Source: Bdellovibrio sp. ArHS
GTDB lineage: Bacteria > Bdellovibrionota > Bdellovibrionia > Bdellovibrionales > Bdellovibrionaceae
DNA length: 64,000 bases
Assembly: GCF_000786105.1 (NCBI RefSeq)
Contig: NZ_JTEV01000021.1
Location: 1-64,000, forward strand
Direction: 5' to 3'
Positions 36,016 to 43,564 of the stretch are shown here, piece after piece. The translations under genes and the position numbers were made by a program. The notes beneath the pieces are model-generated. The model was given only the letters and a program-made list of their open reading frames with translations. It had not been told where the DNA came from and ran no database searches. Numbering within the stretch: position 1 is the first letter of the stretch; every line of letters starts with the position of its first letter.

Positions 36016-37883
36016 CAGACGATGCGACCAAAATCTTTTTCAAGCTTATAAAAAGGATACTCCACACTGACCGGCCGACCATGAGGACAGAAGCTCGATA
36101 GAGGGAATTGATCCATATCACGCAGCAGGCTTTTCATCTGCTCCATGCCCAAAGCTTGACCGGCGCGCACCACCGAGTGACATGCCATCGTGGCGCAGAT
36201 GTCTCCAACCACTCGTTCCAGTGAATAACTACCACCTTGATCCACGATTTCAGTGGCCATTTTATCCAACACATTGCTAAGAATAGATTCTTTAATCATC
36301 AAAGGGGCCGCCTTCACACCCACAGTGCCAGGCCCCAGGGATTCGATGTAAACACCCAAGCGCTCAATCTCTTTTGTCAACGTCAACAAGGCTTCCACTT
36401 TTTCGGGCGACATATCAATTGCGAGCGGAAACAAGAAGTCTTGAACATCGACTTTTCCACCCTTCCAGGCATTCATCAGTTTTTCGTAGACCACCCGTTC
36501 ATGGGCCGCATGCTGATCCACGAAAACAATTTTGTCGCGCGCTTGAGTGACGATGTAAGTGAGGTTGGCTTGCCCCAAAACCTCTAACGAAGACCAATAA
36601 CCGCGCGGAGCTTCGGGTTCGGTCAGCGCTGCGGGACCACTGTTTTCCCTGCCAGCGGCGGCATCCAGCAAAGTTTGATAGGTGACTTTCGGCTCACTCA
36701 CCGAAGATCCTGGGAAACTAAAATCCTTTTTCTGAAAACTTGTCGCCTGCAAAGAAGAATCCTTAAAGGAAAGATTTTCCTTCGGCATTTCGCCCATCCC
36801 CGGCGCCGACGTTGCGAAATTGGGAAGACCCTGGGTCTTTGCATAGTCGGAAGCTGTCACATCCGAAAGGGGCGGCACTGGCTGAGGACGCTGTTGGGCG
36901 GGCAACCAAGGCGCCTGTTCTAAAGTTCCTCGCAAAGCTGCGGCCACGGCTCGGAAAGCCAATGAGGGCTCTTGAAATTTCACCTGAGATTTTGTCGGAT
37001 GAATATTGACGTCGACACAGTCGGGATCTGTTTCAACCCAAACCACGGCAATCGGATACTCCCCATGCATCAGCAAACTGCGATACGCTTCATTCACGGC
37101 CGCTTGCAAACTGCGATCCTGAATCCAGCGATTCTGCGCAAACAGCCAGATATTTTTCGCGGTCTTAGCAACATTGTGCGGATCCGCGAAGACCGCATAG
37201 GCTCTGACATTTTCGCGAGAAGCTTCACCGACATAAAGCGGTTTGATTTCCAAAATTTGTTCAACCCGATCTTTGCGATTTTTACAGGCCGGCCAGAAAC
37301 TGACCAACTTGCCGTTTTCCTGAATACGAAACTCGACATCATGATGCGAAAGGGCCATGGCTTTTAAAGTCGTCTTAATCGCCGTGTTTTCCGCAGCGTC
37401 GGATTTAAGAAATTTCAGACGAGCCGGCGTGTTGTCGAAAAGATTTTCAATCAAAATCGTTGTTCCTTGCGAACCGCCGACTTTGTCGATGTCTTTTTTA
37501 CGACCATACTCGGAAATCAACTGATGCGCCTGCTCGTCATCAGGACGACGCGACGTCAGGGTCAACTTGCTAACAGCCGAGATACTGGCCAAAGCTTCAC
37601 CGCGAAACCCAAAAGTTTTCAACCGCCACAAATCATCTGTTTGTGAAATTTTACTTGTCGCAAAACGCTCTAACGCTTTCGGCAGATCTTCCGGCGCCAT
37701 GCCTTTTCCGTTGTCGATGACTTTGACAATACGACCGCCATCAAAGAACTCCACGTGCACACGCGTGGCACCCGCGTCGATGCTGTTTTCAACCAGCTCT
37801 TTGACTAAATGAGCGGGACGTTCCACCACTTCGCCAGCGGCAATTTGGTCGACTACTTCAGGAGGTAAAACTTGAATGGACAT
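36015..37883 (-). CDS. mutL: DNA mismatch repair protein MutL (with endonuclease motif)
   Basis: A 622-residue MutL. The GHKL ATPase motifs are present (NSIDAGATRV, IDNGKGM, RFATSKI, TFGFRGEAL). A variable proline-rich linker spans about residues 335-430. The C-terminal domain contains DQHAAHERVVYE near residue 453 (the DQHA(x)2E(x)4E metal site), an ACHSVVRAGQ segment and CPHGRP near the end. These mark the nicking-endonuclease type of MutL used by bacteria without MutH. It heads the mutL-miaA-yicC-gmk-rpoZ string. Confidence 0.96.
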   Translation of the reverse strand: MSIQVLPPEVVDQIAAGEVVERPAHLVKELVENSIDAGATRVHVEFFDGGRIVKVIDNGKGMAPEDLPKALERFATSKISQTDDLWRLKTFGFRGEALASISAVSKLTLTSRRPDDEQAHQLISEYGRKKDIDKVGGSQGTTILIENLFDNTPARLKFLKSDAAENTAIKTTLKAMALSHHDVEFRIQENGKLVSFWPACKNRKDRVEQILEIKPLYVGEASRENVRAYAVFADPHNVAKTAKNIWLFAQNRWIQDRSLQAAVNEAYRSLLMHGEYPIAVVWVETDPDCVDVNIHPTKSQVKFQEPSLAFRAVAAALRGTLEQAPWLPAQQRPQPVPPLSDVTASDYAKTQGLPNFATSAPGMGEMPKENLSFKDSSLQATSFQKKDFSFPGSSVSEPKVTYQTLLDAAAGRENSGPAALTEPEAPRGYWSSLEVLGQANLTYIVTQARDKIVFVDQHAAHERVVYEKLMNAWKGGKVDVQDFLFPLAIDMSPEKVEALLTLTKEIERLGVYIESLGPGTVGVKAAPLMIKESILSNVLDKMATEIVDQGGSYSLERVVGDICATMACHSVVRAGQALGMEQMKSLLRDMDQFPLSSFCPHGRPVSVEYPFYKLEKDFGRIV

Positions 37884-37953
37884 AGGGAGAGAATGTGCAT
37901 GAGGAGGCCGCTCAAGTCCACCCTGCCGCAGTGCGCATTAGTAAAAAAACCGT

Positions 37954-38529
37954 TTATTGGGGGCGCTGACATTCTCCCCAGGCCTGGCATTTAAGAAGCT
38001 GCATACGAAGCTGTTTTAGCTCGGATAAAGAAAGCTCTAGCTCCGCATCAAAACCTTTTTCAAGTCCACCCATCTGAGACAGGGAGCGGTACGCTGTCGC
38101 GGCATCGAACTGTGATACTTTCAGCTGTAGATCTTCCGAGGGGGCAAATTGCATTTGCCGAGGATGTTTCTCTAGATTCCATAAAAACCGCTGGCGTTGA
38201 GACTTGGCTTTATCCAAAGCCTGCTCCACATTTTTCCAGCATTTCACTTCGCTGACCAAGACGACTTTTTCAGTTGCGCGGTCAATCACCAGAATATCGA
38301 GTTCCCCGAGGGTTTGCCCACCAGTGCTATATTCAACACCCGTTGTGATTAAGAACTGCGCTTCGGGGTATTCTGCGCGATAACGAAGCTTCGCGACCTG
38401 CTCACAGATCGCGCCGTCGGGTTCATAGTTCACACCTGATTGTTTTAAGAGTTCGAAATAGGGCTCAAGCTCTGCGGCACCCGAATTGATGACAAAAAGA
38501 AATAACACCAGAAACAAGATGGAACGCAC
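37954..38529 (-). CDS. Exported PD-(D/E)XK nuclease-like protein
   Basis: Starts at a GTG at 38529 with GAGGGG upstream. The 191-residue product has a signal peptide (to about residue 18, NSGAAE). It also has a core that matches a PD-(D/E)XK nuclease: a helix with Glu43, then GELDILV (Glu76, Asp78), then VSEVKC (Glu94, Lys96), then a helix with QRQR. Four cysteines could form disulfides, consistent with export. NERD-like and restriction-type nucleases share this pattern. An exported DNase would fit a prey-digesting lifestyle, but activity is inference from motif spacing. Confidence 0.6.
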   Translation of the reverse strand: MRSILFLVLFLFVINSGAAELEPYFELLKQSGVNYEPDGAICEQVAKLRYRAEYPEAQFLITTGVEYSTGGQTLGELDILVIDRATEKVVLVSEVKCWKNVEQALDKAKSQRQRFLWNLEKHPRQMQFAPSEDLQLKVSQFDAATAYRSLSQMGGLEKGFDAELELSLSELKQLRMQLLKCQAWGECQRPQ

Positions 38530-38620
38530 TGAAGACCCCTCGTGATGAGATCTCGATTTAACATTCCCGGGATCGACTGCCAGTAAATTTGCAATGCGTT
38601 AGCGAAGAACTTTTAAGCGG

Positions 38621-39469
38621 CTAAAATTCCCAGCCCAAATTCAAACCGAATCCATAGTACTTGGTCCGTTCCCAATAATATTTGGCATCGGTTCGCACCG
38701 AGTAACGTCCGAAGCGCCAGGAAAGTCCCAAATCAAAAACCGCCCCCAGAGTCATGTCGTCGGCGGAATAACTGAGGGTTTTGGTTCCGTTGGGAACTTC
38801 CAAGGTGAAATGCGAATACCTAAACATCGGTCCAAAACCGTAAAAGAAAATTCCGTTTTTCCCCTGGGGCAACACGGTTTGAAAAAGAAAATCCGCAAGG
38901 AAAATAAAACCGTCGCCACCTTTGCCCGTCACCTCGGAATAATATTTGGGAGCGCCGAGATGAAACAAGATGTTTCCTTCGGTATAGATTTCGCCTGTAA
39001 AAATCGTATTGAATCCGTTGAATTTCACGCCGTAAAAAGGCAAAAATTCCGAACGTTCCTGACCTAAGGTGTCTTCGGTGAAGTTAATAAAATCCAAAGC
39101 GGGACCACGATAACGAGTGGCAAAGAAAGGCTTTCTTTTTTCTTCTTTTTCCTCAACTCGTTTTTTTTCTTCCTTCGGTGCCGCCAATTTATAAACGCCG
39201 GGCTTGACGTCCGTGTCAGAGATCCAACCGACCGAGCCGGGCTTAAGACGAATTTTGAAAAACGGACCTTTCTTTCCTGTGGAGATACTATGGACCGCGC
39301 CTCTTTTCAAAGTCGCAATCACGGGCGCATCGAAGTCGGCATCTTGATACACCAAGGCTCCGTCTAAAAGGACTGTCGCCTGTTGCGCCTGGCCCCAGGA
39401 AATCAAGGGAAGAAAAAATAAAAAAATAAAAGCCCAAGGACTTTTATTTAAAGCGCATAAGCCAAACAC
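38621..39469 (-). CDS. Envelope protein with SH3-like domain and outer-membrane barrel
   Basis: The best start is the GTG at 39469, inside the end of the glycosyltransferase gene, with GAGG 9 bases upstream. The 282-residue product has a signal peptide (ISWGQA). A bacterial SH3-like segment follows (ALVYQDADFDAPVIATLKRGA to VGWISDTDV), then a short Glu/Lys-rich linker (EEKKRVEEKEEKRK). The C-terminal part of about 160 residues has alternating strands and ends in aromatic GFGLNLGWEF, as in outer-membrane barrels. It may tie the outer membrane to peptidoglycan; this is inference. Confidence 0.68.
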   Translation of the reverse strand: MFGLCALNKSPWAFIFLFFLPLISWGQAQQATVLLDGALVYQDADFDAPVIATLKRGAVHSISTGKKGPFFKIRLKPGSVGWISDTDVKPGVYKLAAPKEEKKRVEEKEEKRKPFFATRYRGPALDFINFTEDTLGQERSEFLPFYGVKFNGFNTIFTGEIYTEGNILFHLGAPKYYSEVTGKGGDGFIFLADFLFQTVLPQGKNGIFFYGFGPMFRYSHFTLEVPNGTKTLSYSADDMTLGAVFDLGLSWRFGRYSVRTDAKYYWERTKYYGFGLNLGWEF

Positions 39470-40139
39470 GATAGAAGGCCTCAATCACTATTTTCATAGA
39501 CATTTTACTTTGCCCGACACGGCGGTCTTCAAAAACGATCGGAGATTCAGCACCTTTAAAGCCTTTTTTCAAAGCTTTGTACTTCAATTCAATTTGAAAA
39601 CTGTAACCATTGGATTCAACGGTGGAAAGGTCAATCGCGTGCAAGACTTCCTTTTTCCACGCATTGAAGCCGCCCGTCCAATCGTTCAAAGGAAATCCAA
39701 GGATCAAACGCGCGTAAATGCCACCGCCTCGGGAAATGATTTTACGGATAAGGCCCCAGTTGACCGTGCGTCCACCCTCGACATAGCGAGAACCTACAGC
39801 AAAATCGTGGGTTTCAAGTTTCTTCAATAGCGGGCCTAAGTCTTCGGGTCGGTGTGAAAAGTCAGCATCCATTTCCGTGATGGCTTCGAAACCATGATCC
39901 ATGCCCCAGCGGAAACCGGCAATATAGGCCTTCCCTAACCCCTGTTTTCCCGGACGCGACAGCAAGTGAAGTTGCGGAATATTTTTTTGCATTTCACGAA
40001 CAATGGCACCGGTTCCATCAGGTGAGTTGTCATCGACGACCAGGATCTCAACGCCTAAATTTTGCGCAAGAACCGCCGGAACGATGGCTTGGATGTTTTC
40101 TTTTTCATTGTACGTGGGAATAACAATCAGTGTTTTCAT
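39444..40139 (-). CDS. Polyprenyl-phosphate mannosyltransferase-like glycosyltransferase (GT2, DPM1-like)
   Basis: A 231-residue GT2 enzyme. It shows VIPTYNEKENI, VVDDNSPDGTG, the catalytic-type EMDADFSHRPED and YVEGGRTVNWG and WTGGFNAWKK segments of dolichol-phosphate/polyprenyl-phosphate mannose synthases. No C-terminal membrane helices are present, so it is the soluble DPM1-type form. It would transfer a sugar from a nucleotide donor to a lipid phosphate. The end overlaps the start of the SH3-barrel gene. Confidence 0.88.
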   Translation of the reverse strand: MKTLIVIPTYNEKENIQAIVPAVLAQNLGVEILVVDDNSPDGTGAIVREMQKNIPQLHLLSRPGKQGLGKAYIAGFRWGMDHGFEAITEMDADFSHRPEDLGPLLKKLETHDFAVGSRYVEGGRTVNWGLIRKIISRGGGIYARLILGFPLNDWTGGFNAWKKEVLHAIDLSTVESNGYSFQIELKYKALKKGFKGAESPIVFEDRRVGQSKMSMKIVIEAFYRVWLMRFK

Positions 40140-40184
40140 GCCTCTTTAAACTGGCACAAACGCGCCACCAAGGCAATCTTTAGA

Positions 40185-40625
40185 TCAAATGGACCGAGAG
40201 ACCAAGCGCCCTTTGCCCTTTTCTTGTAGGGCTTTTGCTTTCTCTGCGGGAATTGCGGGCAGATTTAAAGGTCTCGCCAAAAGATACTTAGGATCCTGCT
40301 TGCGAATATCCAGTTGGTTGCGCACCTTTTCCGCTGCCGAGGCAGGGTCTTTGGTGTATATCACCGGATCAAATCCACAAGCGCGGCACACCACTGAAAG
40401 ACGCCAACGAATTTTCACGAAGATCTCTGAAAACGCCAAACAGACAACAAAGGCAATCATCACGCGCGGATCATACTGCTGCCAGATCGCGAACATGATC
40501 ACCACCGACGCCAAAGCACTTCCCAAAATATTGATCAAGGAAATGCTTTTCTTGCGATAAATGCGCCGAGGCGTTTTGCAGAAAGCGCAGTAGCAATTGT
40601 GATGTTGGCGAAAGCTTGGAAACAT
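40185..40625 (-). CDS. Small membrane protein with zinc-ribbon-like cysteines
   Basis: A 146-residue protein. A CYCAFC motif near the N-terminus and a VVCRACG motif near residue 80 could together bind zinc. Two hydrophobic segments lie between them (about residues 30-48 and 55-70). A basic tail ends the protein. No family is recognised and no clear ribosome site was found for the ATG at 40625. Confidence 0.55.
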   Translation of the reverse strand: MFPSFRQHHNCYCAFCKTPRRIYRKKSISLINILGSALASVVIMFAIWQQYDPRVMIAFVVCLAFSEIFVKIRWRLSVVCRACGFDPVIYTKDPASAAEKVRNQLDIRKQDPKYLLARPLNLPAIPAEKAKALQEKGKGRLVSRSI

Positions 40626-40704
40626 ATATCTAGTTTGCCAATAAAGAGGTCCAGAACGAAAGATGATTTTATGAAAAATGACAAAGCCTTGCTAGAATCA
40701 AGGA

Positions 40705-41364
40705 ATGCAAATATCTAAAGCACTCCAATTCGTTTTGATCGCTTTTTCCATCTTTTCAACTGCCACTTTAGTCCAGGCCGCCCCCGGCTCGTCCGACTAT
40801 GAAGAGGTCAGCTACGACCAACTTTTGGATGAACTTAGCGCGAAAAAGAATGTCATGGCCGCTAAACAGACCAGTTCGTTTGATGAAGTGCGCCTGCATG
40901 CCGGTATCGGATACGTGAACACCTTCACGAACATTGCCACACAAAATAAAAACTTCAATCGCCACGCCAGCGGCATTCAACTTTCAATGGGAATGGATTT
41001 GTTCTCGCCAAACTGGTACTCCGAAGGGGTGTTTAGAAACTATGGTGTCACCTCTTCTGGCGCCGAAGAACTTTCCCTGAAAGAGTTCGACCTCAAACTT
41101 GGTTACACGAATAAGCTTGAGAGCATCTGGAACTATTCTTTGAGTGCAGGTCTTTCCAATCGCTTTCTACGCTTCACCGATGCGACTCGCAATATCGATG
41201 TTGATGACACCACTCCTTCATTGGTTATCTCTTCCGGTTTTGCGGCGCAAGTTCACAGAAATCTTTCCCTGGGAGCCGAAATCAGCGCCCGCTCTGCCGT
41301 TGTGAATCGTACGGCTGATAAAAACTCCTTTGACTTTGCCTTTCGCCTGACGACGTCCCTATAA
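40705..41364 (+). CDS. Outer-membrane beta-barrel-like protein
   Basis: A 219-residue protein with a signal peptide (ATLVQAAPG), a short helical linker (YDQLLDELSAKK) and about eight alternating strands (HAGIGYVNTF, SGIQLSMGMDLF, YSLSAGLSN, DFAFRLTTSL at the end). This is the layout of a small outer-membrane barrel. The start is six bases after a TGCTAGAAT element that resembles an extended -10 box, so the message could be leaderless; a more distal ribosome site was not found. Confidence 0.7.
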   Translation: MQISKALQFVLIAFSIFSTATLVQAAPGSSDYEEVSYDQLLDELSAKKNVMAAKQTSSFDEVRLHAGIGYVNTFTNIATQNKNFNRHASGIQLSMGMDLFSPNWYSEGVFRNYGVTSSGAEELSLKEFDLKLGYTNKLESIWNYSLSAGLSNRFLRFTDATRNIDVDDTTPSLVISSGFAAQVHRNLSLGAEISARSAVVNRTADKNSFDFAFRLTTSL

Positions 41365-41371
41365 TGGGGAC

Positions 41372-42040
41372 GTGGATGTTTTAGTTTTTTCATTAAGTCT
41401 TTTAGTTTTCATTTTGGGGCTCGCGATTTTTGCAAATCGTGCCCGCGCCCGCCAGGAACTTCCTTTCGAACTGCAACCCAACTGTCTTTTAACCCGCTGG
41501 CCTTTGCTTTTTGTGACAGGCCCTCGCTCGTTGTTTTACTTTAGCAAGTATTGGAATATCTATACCGTGTTCCTGGCCGAACATGGTTACGAAGTATTCA
41601 CTCTGCATCTTCCCTGGAAAAACACCGAACAGCGCCAAGAACGTTTTCGTCATTTTCTAGAACAACAAGAAAAAAGCCAACGTCGCTTCCACTTGGTGGT
41701 TGACGCCCCCACCATGGCGGAGTTTTCAGACCTCTTAGCTTCACGCCGCTCCCCCAGCGTGATCAGCATTACCGAGCTTGCCGATCTTGGGGTTGAGGAC
41801 CCGCGCGTTCTGTCCTTAAAGGCGTATCCCATTCCTAAAGAAGTGCTTGAGTTTCCACATCGCCCGGCTACACCGTTGTTAGAGCTTTCCTATTCTTTGC
41901 ATCGCCAATCCGCCAAAAATAAGAAACTGCCTTCGTTAAACGTGCTGGGTGCCAACACCAAAACGGCCCTTGAAAACAGCCAGCGTTTGTTGACCCGTGC
42001 ACAGACATTGGCGGAAATGGACCTCAGGGACTCGCTGTAA
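41372..42040 (+). CDS. Membrane-anchored protein of unknown function
   Basis: GTG start at 41372, seven bases after the barrel gene. The 222-residue protein has an N-terminal membrane helix (about residues 4-21) and a soluble domain with GPRSLFYFSKYWNIYTVFLAEHGYEVFTLHLPW, which resembles the first strands of an alpha/beta-hydrolase. There is no GxSxG nucleophile, so I do not call it a hydrolase. Co-transcription with the barrel gene is likely. Confidence 0.55.
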   Translation: MDVLVFSLSLLVFILGLAIFANRARARQELPFELQPNCLLTRWPLLFVTGPRSLFYFSKYWNIYTVFLAEHGYEVFTLHLPWKNTEQRQERFRHFLEQQEKSQRRFHLVVDAPTMAEFSDLLASRRSPSVISITELADLGVEDPRVLSLKAYPIPKEVLEFPHRPATPLLELSYSLHRQSAKNKKLPSLNVLGANTKTALENSQRLLTRAQTLAEMDLRDSL

Positions 42041-42081
42041 ATCCCCTTGCTAAAGACCCCAGCTAGTGATGCAATATCGTT

Positions 42082-42651
42082 ATGACAGACTACAGAGACG
42101 TTACACCCGGTGCTCACTCCGACAATGCCAAAGAAGTGCTTCGCTACATCGTGAACTATCTTCGTCACCCGATTGAAAAAATCAAGACATTGCCGGATTG
42201 GAATTGGGCGACATTGCTTGTCACCCTGGTGGCTCTGTCGATGGCTTCGGGTGTTTTGACCGGGCTTGTGCCTCCGAACTTCTTTCGCTTGATGGGCGGA
42301 TTCATTATTTCTCCCCTCGTCGGTGTCACGACAACTTTTATCGGGGCTCTTTTTATTTATTACTATTTCCAAGTCTATGAAAAGCGCACCTGCTCTTTAC
42401 GCAAGATCTTCACCTTGATTCTTTTTGCCAACATTCCCTTCTTTGTTTTTCAGGTTGGTTCCGAAGTCATCCCTCCCATCACTTTGGTGGGCTTTGCCTT
42501 CACCGCTCTTTTAATGGCGGTCGGTCTGACTGAAAACTTTCAGATGGATAAGCGCCGCGCCCTTCGCTTAGTCACGATTCTTTTTGCCATTGTTTTTATC
42601 ATCTGGCTTTGGAATCGCATCGATATTTCACGTTTGGAAAGACTCGGATAA
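42082..42651 (+). CDS. YIP1-like polytopic membrane protein
   Basis: A 189-residue protein with a hydrophilic N-terminus and five hydrophobic segments spaced as in Yip1-domain proteins (a central VGVTTTFIGALFIYYYF and a late RRALRLVTILFAIVFIIWLW). Yip1-like bacterial proteins have no settled function. It starts about 40 bases after the membrane-anchored gene and is followed by a 172-base gap with the promoter-like region of the next operon. Confidence 0.65.
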   Translation: MTDYRDVTPGAHSDNAKEVLRYIVNYLRHPIEKIKTLPDWNWATLLVTLVALSMASGVLTGLVPPNFFRLMGGFIISPLVGVTTTFIGALFIYYYFQVYEKRTCSLRKIFTLILFANIPFFVFQVGSEVIPPITLVGFAFTALLMAVGLTENFQMDKRRALRLVTILFAIVFIIWLWNRIDISRLERLG

Positions 42652-42746
42652 GTTTCCCAAATATCCTAAATTTGAATACAGCCTTGGCGTCTCAATCTTA
42701 GATGTAAGCAAGCTAGACCTTTGTCGGTAATTCTTCCCACTCTCTA

Positions 42747-42805
42747 TTGGTCGAGACCAAACCTGACGATATAGGTCCAGGAAAGCAATTTGTTTAACTC
42801 CTGGA
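42747..42805 (+). promoter_or_regulatory. Promoter-like site with inverted repeats before the formyltransferase gene
   Basis: TTGGTC (42747-42752) and TATAGG (42770-42775) are spaced by 17 bases. The -35 hexamer is one arm of an inverted repeat TTGGTC-GA-GACCAA (42747-42760), placed as an operator would be. Just after the -10, TCCAGGA (42776-42782) and TCCTGGA (42799-42805) form a perfect 7-base-pair inverted repeat with a 16-base loop in the leader, close before the ribosome site. Function is inference. Confidence 0.45.
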
Positions 42806-42823
42806 ATGCATCGAGGTAGCTGC

Positions 42824-43564
42824 ATGAAGACCCTAGTTATCACCTCGGCCGTTACATTCGTGCCGGATAACTATGATGATTTAACTTTCGGCCTGGCCGA
42901 CAACCCGTTTGTACAAGGGTTGGTGGTCATTGATAACCGCAGCGCCGATATTTACCTGAAAGCCCTTTTATTAATGCTTTCGGGGGCCGGTCCCCTGATG
43001 GGCTGGCATCTTCTTAAAAACAGCCTGGATAACTCTTTAAGCCGCAAACAGCAGCGTTATGAATCCGTCGGCAAGAAAGTCTGGGTGCTTAAAGACGTGA
43101 ACTCTGAAGAGTCTTTGAACTTTCTGGCCTCTTTAGAACCCGATGTGATTTTAAATGCGCGCACCCGCTCTTTTTTTAAAAAGCGGCTCTTAGCCATTCC
43201 CAAAATCGGCTGCATCAACATTCATCATGGTCTTTTACCACACCAGCGCGGCTTGATGTGTGACTTCTGGGCCCATCTGCAAGGAACTTCCTTCGGCTTT
43301 TCGCTGCACGAAATGACGTCGAAGCTGGATGATGGCGCGTTACTTAAAGTCGTCGAAGTCCCGACGGATAAAAAGAACTATCTGGAGTCTCTGAAACACG
43401 CCGCGCGCCTTGAAACCACCGCAGCCAACGAGGTGCTGGCTGAAATCGCCCGCACGCAAAAGATTCAAGGAATTGAAAATACAAAAACAGAGCAAACTGT
43501 CTATCGCACCAATCCCCGTCTTATTGATTTTTACAAGCTTCGTTTGCAAGGAATAAAAATATGA
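42824..43564 (+). CDS. Formyltransferase-fold enzyme (GART family)
   Basis: The ATG at 42824 follows GAGGTAGCTGC; the frame is open further back without need. The 246-residue protein shows a divergent N-terminal nucleotide-like half and a clear formyltransferase core: INIHHGLLPHQRG (the catalytic Asn and His) and HEMTSKLDDGALL (the catalytic Asp). Enzymes of this fold use 10-formyltetrahydrofolate to formylate amino groups (purine precursor, Met-tRNA, amino sugars). It lacks the long C-terminal domain of Fmt, so it is not the initiator-tRNA enzyme. The stop overlaps the next start as ATGA. Confidence 0.8.
   Translation: MKTLVITSAVTFVPDNYDDLTFGLADNPFVQGLVVIDNRSADIYLKALLLMLSGAGPLMGWHLLKNSLDNSLSRKQQRYESVGKKVWVLKDVNSEESLNFLASLEPDVILNARTRSFFKKRLLAIPKIGCINIHHGLLPHQRGLMCDFWAHLQGTSFGFSLHEMTSKLDDGALLKVVEVPTDKKNYLESLKHAARLETTAANEVLAEIARTQKIQGIENTKTEQTVYRTNPRLIDFYKLRLQGIKI

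Noticed and set aside
41372-42040. The membrane-anchored protein as an alpha/beta-hydrolase
   Set aside because: Only the first strands look similar; there is no GxSxG nucleophile and no acid-histidine pair.
42824-43564. The formyltransferase as methionyl-tRNA formyltransferase (fmt)
   Set aside because: It lacks the C-terminal tRNA-binding domain, is too short and is not next to def.
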